Origin: Paraburkholderia phenoliruptrix
GTDB lineage: Bacteria > Pseudomonadota > Gammaproteobacteria > Burkholderiales > Burkholderiaceae
Length of the DNA: 64,000 bases
NCBI RefSeq assembly: GCF_902859825.1
Contig: NZ_CADIKB010000030.1
Coordinates: 1 to 64,000, forward strand
Reading direction: 5' to 3'
In this document: positions 62,655-64,000 of the stretch, piece by piece
How the letters are laid out: each line of letters opens with the position of its first letter
Numbering within the stretch: position 1 is the stretch's first letter
Translations under genes and position numbers: made by a program
The notes under the pieces: model-generated
Told to the model about the DNA's origin: nothing
Database searches by the model: none
Seen by the model: the letters and a program-made list of their open reading frames with translations, nothing else

Positions 62655-63086
62655 TCAACGCTTTGCCGTAGGGCGGCGAGTGTCGGACGGCTCATCGTTG
62701 ACTGTGCGGCGGCAGGTCAGCTTTCGATGCTCGATCAGCATTTTCCAGTCGAGCTTCATCAGCAGGTACACGACACACAGAAACGCGACCTGTGAGACGA
62801 TGAAGTAGCCGCTGAGATATCCGCCTTCATGCGGGGATTCGAGATCCAGATAAGACGAAGCGAAGCGCCCAAGGTGAGCCGAAAGTGAATAGCTGATCGT
62901 TCGACCGGCGAAGAACGCAGTGCCGATGACACGAAGCGGGAGCCCGGACAATCCATAAACGATAAAAAGGTAGTTCGACGGAAACGGACTCAACGCGTAA
63001 ACAAAGAACGCACCCGCTGTCGGCTTTTTGCGCTTCTTCAGCCATGCTTCAACGACTTCGATATTCTGGCGGTCGGAAGCGCGCAT
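62655..63086 (-). CDS. Small membrane protein, possibly N-terminally truncated
   Basis: Protein of about 143 aa with two clear hydrophobic regions (FFVYALSPFPSNYLFIVYGLSGL and VSQVAFLCVVYLLMKL) and a basic tail. The 'SPFPSN..F..YGLSG' block resembles small VTT/DedA-like or SNARE-associated membrane proteins, which normally have further N-terminal helices. The gene sits at a degraded locus edge and may be a C-terminal remnant. ATG at 63086 or GTG at 63101; neither has a strong ribosome binding site. A dyad TTGAC-N4-GTCAA lies just upstream. Confidence 0.5.
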   Translation of the reverse strand: MRASDRQNIEVVEAWLKKRKKPTAGAFFVYALSPFPSNYLFIVYGLSGLPLRVIGTAFFAGRTISYSLSAHLGRFASSYLDLESPHEGGYLSGYFIVSQVAFLCVVYLLMKLDWKMLIEHRKLTCRRTVNDEPSDTRRPTAKR

Positions 63087-63110
63087 GAGACGACCTTGCA
63101 CGAGCGCGGA

Positions 63111-63128
63111 GATTGACTGAGGTCAATC
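63111..63128. promoter_or_regulatory. Perfect dyad, CRP/FNR-like
   Basis: GATTGACTGAGGTCAATC is a perfect 7+7 inverted repeat with a 4-bp centre (TTGAC-N4-GTCAA). This fits CRP/FNR-superfamily geometry, 25 bp before the ATG of the membrane protein. Confidence 0.5.
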
Positions 63129-63316
63129 TGGCAGGGGCCATCACGGTGCGGTTGCCGCTCGTCGAGCTGCGCTGCTCGGTTTTGTGATTTGACATAAGAT
63201 AAATTATCAACATATTGTATGTAAGAGCAATATGAGAATGTCGTGTTCTAGCAAGATACAAATGTCATGTTTGCGGGTTCAGGCTGGCGGCCAGCATGCC
63301 TTGAGGAGCGCTGGCC

Positions 63317-63598
63317 ATGAACGCATCCGGGACGATCACCATGTTCGATGACCGAGCTGACCGGTTGAAGGTGGTACAGGCCGTTTGCGAACGGCGCCTG
63401 AAGCCAGTCATGCCAAGGTTTACCAGCCCGGAAACCGTCGTGCGTGTCTGGGTGAAGTGATCCAGATTGACGGCAGCGATCACCGCTGGTTCGAGGAACG
63501 TGCGCCGGCCTGCACGCTGCTGGTGTTTATTGACGATGCGACTGGCCGGCTGATGACGCTGCATTTCACGGCGACGGAATCGACGTTCAATTACCTGT
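63317..63598 (+). pseudogene. Remnant of an ISNCY/IS1202-type transposase
   Basis: Two out-of-frame pieces of one transposase. The first (63317 on) starts MNASGTITMFDDRADRLKVV with the N-terminal helix-turn-helix lead of this family. The second (63385-63598) carries the integrase-core segment CLGEVIQIDGSDHRWFEER and LLVFIDDATGRLM with two catalytic aspartates, then ends STFNYL-stop. The DNA-binding middle and the C-terminal half are missing, and no inverted repeats are visible. The element is dead. Confidence 0.8.
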
Positions 63599-63714
63599 GA
63601 AGTAATGGCAGCGGTGCACGCGGCGCATGAAAGCGGGAAGACGGCGATGCGATGATCGGCGCGCTTCGCGAAAGCGACGCCTGAAGCGACAATCCTCCCG
63701 CGCTGCCTCATGCT

Positions 63715-64000
63715 TCAGCTATTCAACATGTCGAGCCGCTCGAGATCGGCAATCAGGCCGGGCCCGGTCGGATTCCAGCCCAGTGTCTTCCGGGTCTTTT
63801 CGCTCGATGCCACGAGGTCGTGGCTAGCGAACATTGCCAGCCAACCGAAATGCGCCGGGGCGTCTTCCGCGGATAGGGATTTTGTCGGCACGTTCAGGCC
63901 GCGACCGATGGCTTCGGCAATACCCAGCATGCGCACGCCTTCTTCAGCCACCGCGTGATATTTCGCGCCCGCCTCGTTTTTTTCCAACGCCATCCGGTAA
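63715..64000 (-). CDS. NAD-dependent epimerase/dehydratase-type SDR, C-terminal part
   Basis: Incomplete at the window end; the 5' part lies beyond 64000. The frame continues upstream of the internal ATG at 63993 without a stop. The visible 95 residues (ALEKNEAGAKYHAVAEEGV, IAEAIGRGLNVP, HFGWLAMFASHDLVASSEKTRKTLGW.PTGPGLIADL in pieces) match the C-terminus of atypical/extended SDRs annotated as NAD-dependent epimerases. Substrate unknown. Confidence 0.8.
   Translation of the reverse strand, partial: YRMALEKNEAGAKYHAVAEEGVRMLGIAEAIGRGLNVPTKSLSAEDAPAHFGWLAMFASHDLVASSEKTRKTLGWNPTGPGLIADLERLDMLNS

Noticed and set aside
1..64000. CRISPR arrays, prophage or integrative-element signatures
   Set aside because: No regularly spaced repeats, no phage structural genes, no integrase apart from the short transposase remnant. 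No tRNA was recognised.

Overview
The window looks like a GC-rich Burkholderia sensu lato replicon (Paraburkholderia or Caballeronia type). The grounds are the codon usage, a Burkholderia-type trimeric porin, a DUF4148-like secreted protein, and Burkholderiales-style PHB genes beside a universal stress protein. It opens inside the 3' end of a 5S rRNA, so an rRNA operon lies just upstream, and it closes inside an NAD-dependent epimerase gene read on the minus strand.

Region 1 (1-10.6 kb) is a mixed flank. It holds an AttEFGH-like ABC export module (ATPase, FtsX-type permease, lipocalin-like secreted protein with a 3' frameshift), an orphan NuoM-like proton-channel subunit, an AhpD-like protein, a HAD phosphatase, a long SDR, and two small secreted proteins (BON and DUF4148-like).

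Region 2 (about 11.2-51 kb) is a nearly complete route from choline-O-sulfate to pyruvate. Choline sulfatase (betC) with a LysR regulator releases choline. BetA and BetB, under BetI, make glycine betaine. GbcAB (Rieske oxygenase and reductase) makes dimethylglycine. DgcAB with a dedicated EtfA/EtfB pair makes sarcosine. The heterotetrameric sarcosine oxidase SoxBDAG makes glycine and 5,10-methylene-THF. GlyA makes serine and SdaA makes pyruvate. FdhA and PurU deal with the one-carbon by-products. Uptake appears to rest on one CbcV/CbcW transporter core served by three different substrate-binding proteins. Three GlxA-family AraC regulators are interspersed. Four operons carry a direct-repeat motif, TGTCGC-like half-sites spaced exactly 21 bp apart, which I propose as the GbdR-type operator. 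A class C beta-lactamase, an MFS carrier, an M19 dipeptidase-like protein lacking three metal ligands and a V4R/DUF5943 protein lie inside the cluster.

Region 3 (51-62.6 kb) begins with a porin and then resembles the low-oxygen/PHB modules of Burkholderia: phosphotransacetylase, PhaB, a BigR/SqrR-type persulfide sensor, a P-type cation ATPase, CreA, two YeeE/YedE half-transporters, an intracellular PHB depolymerase, a LemA-like protein and a universal stress protein. A perfect FNR/ANR box (57982-57995) sits between the ATPase and creA. A previously hidden 33-residue membrane ORF with an excellent Shine-Dalgarno lies directly before the ATPase. The same 11-bp AT-rich element precedes the BigR-like gene and the YeeE/YedE pair.

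Region 4 (62.6-64 kb) is a degraded edge with a short, possibly truncated membrane protein, a remnant of an ISNCY-type transposase and the partial epimerase.
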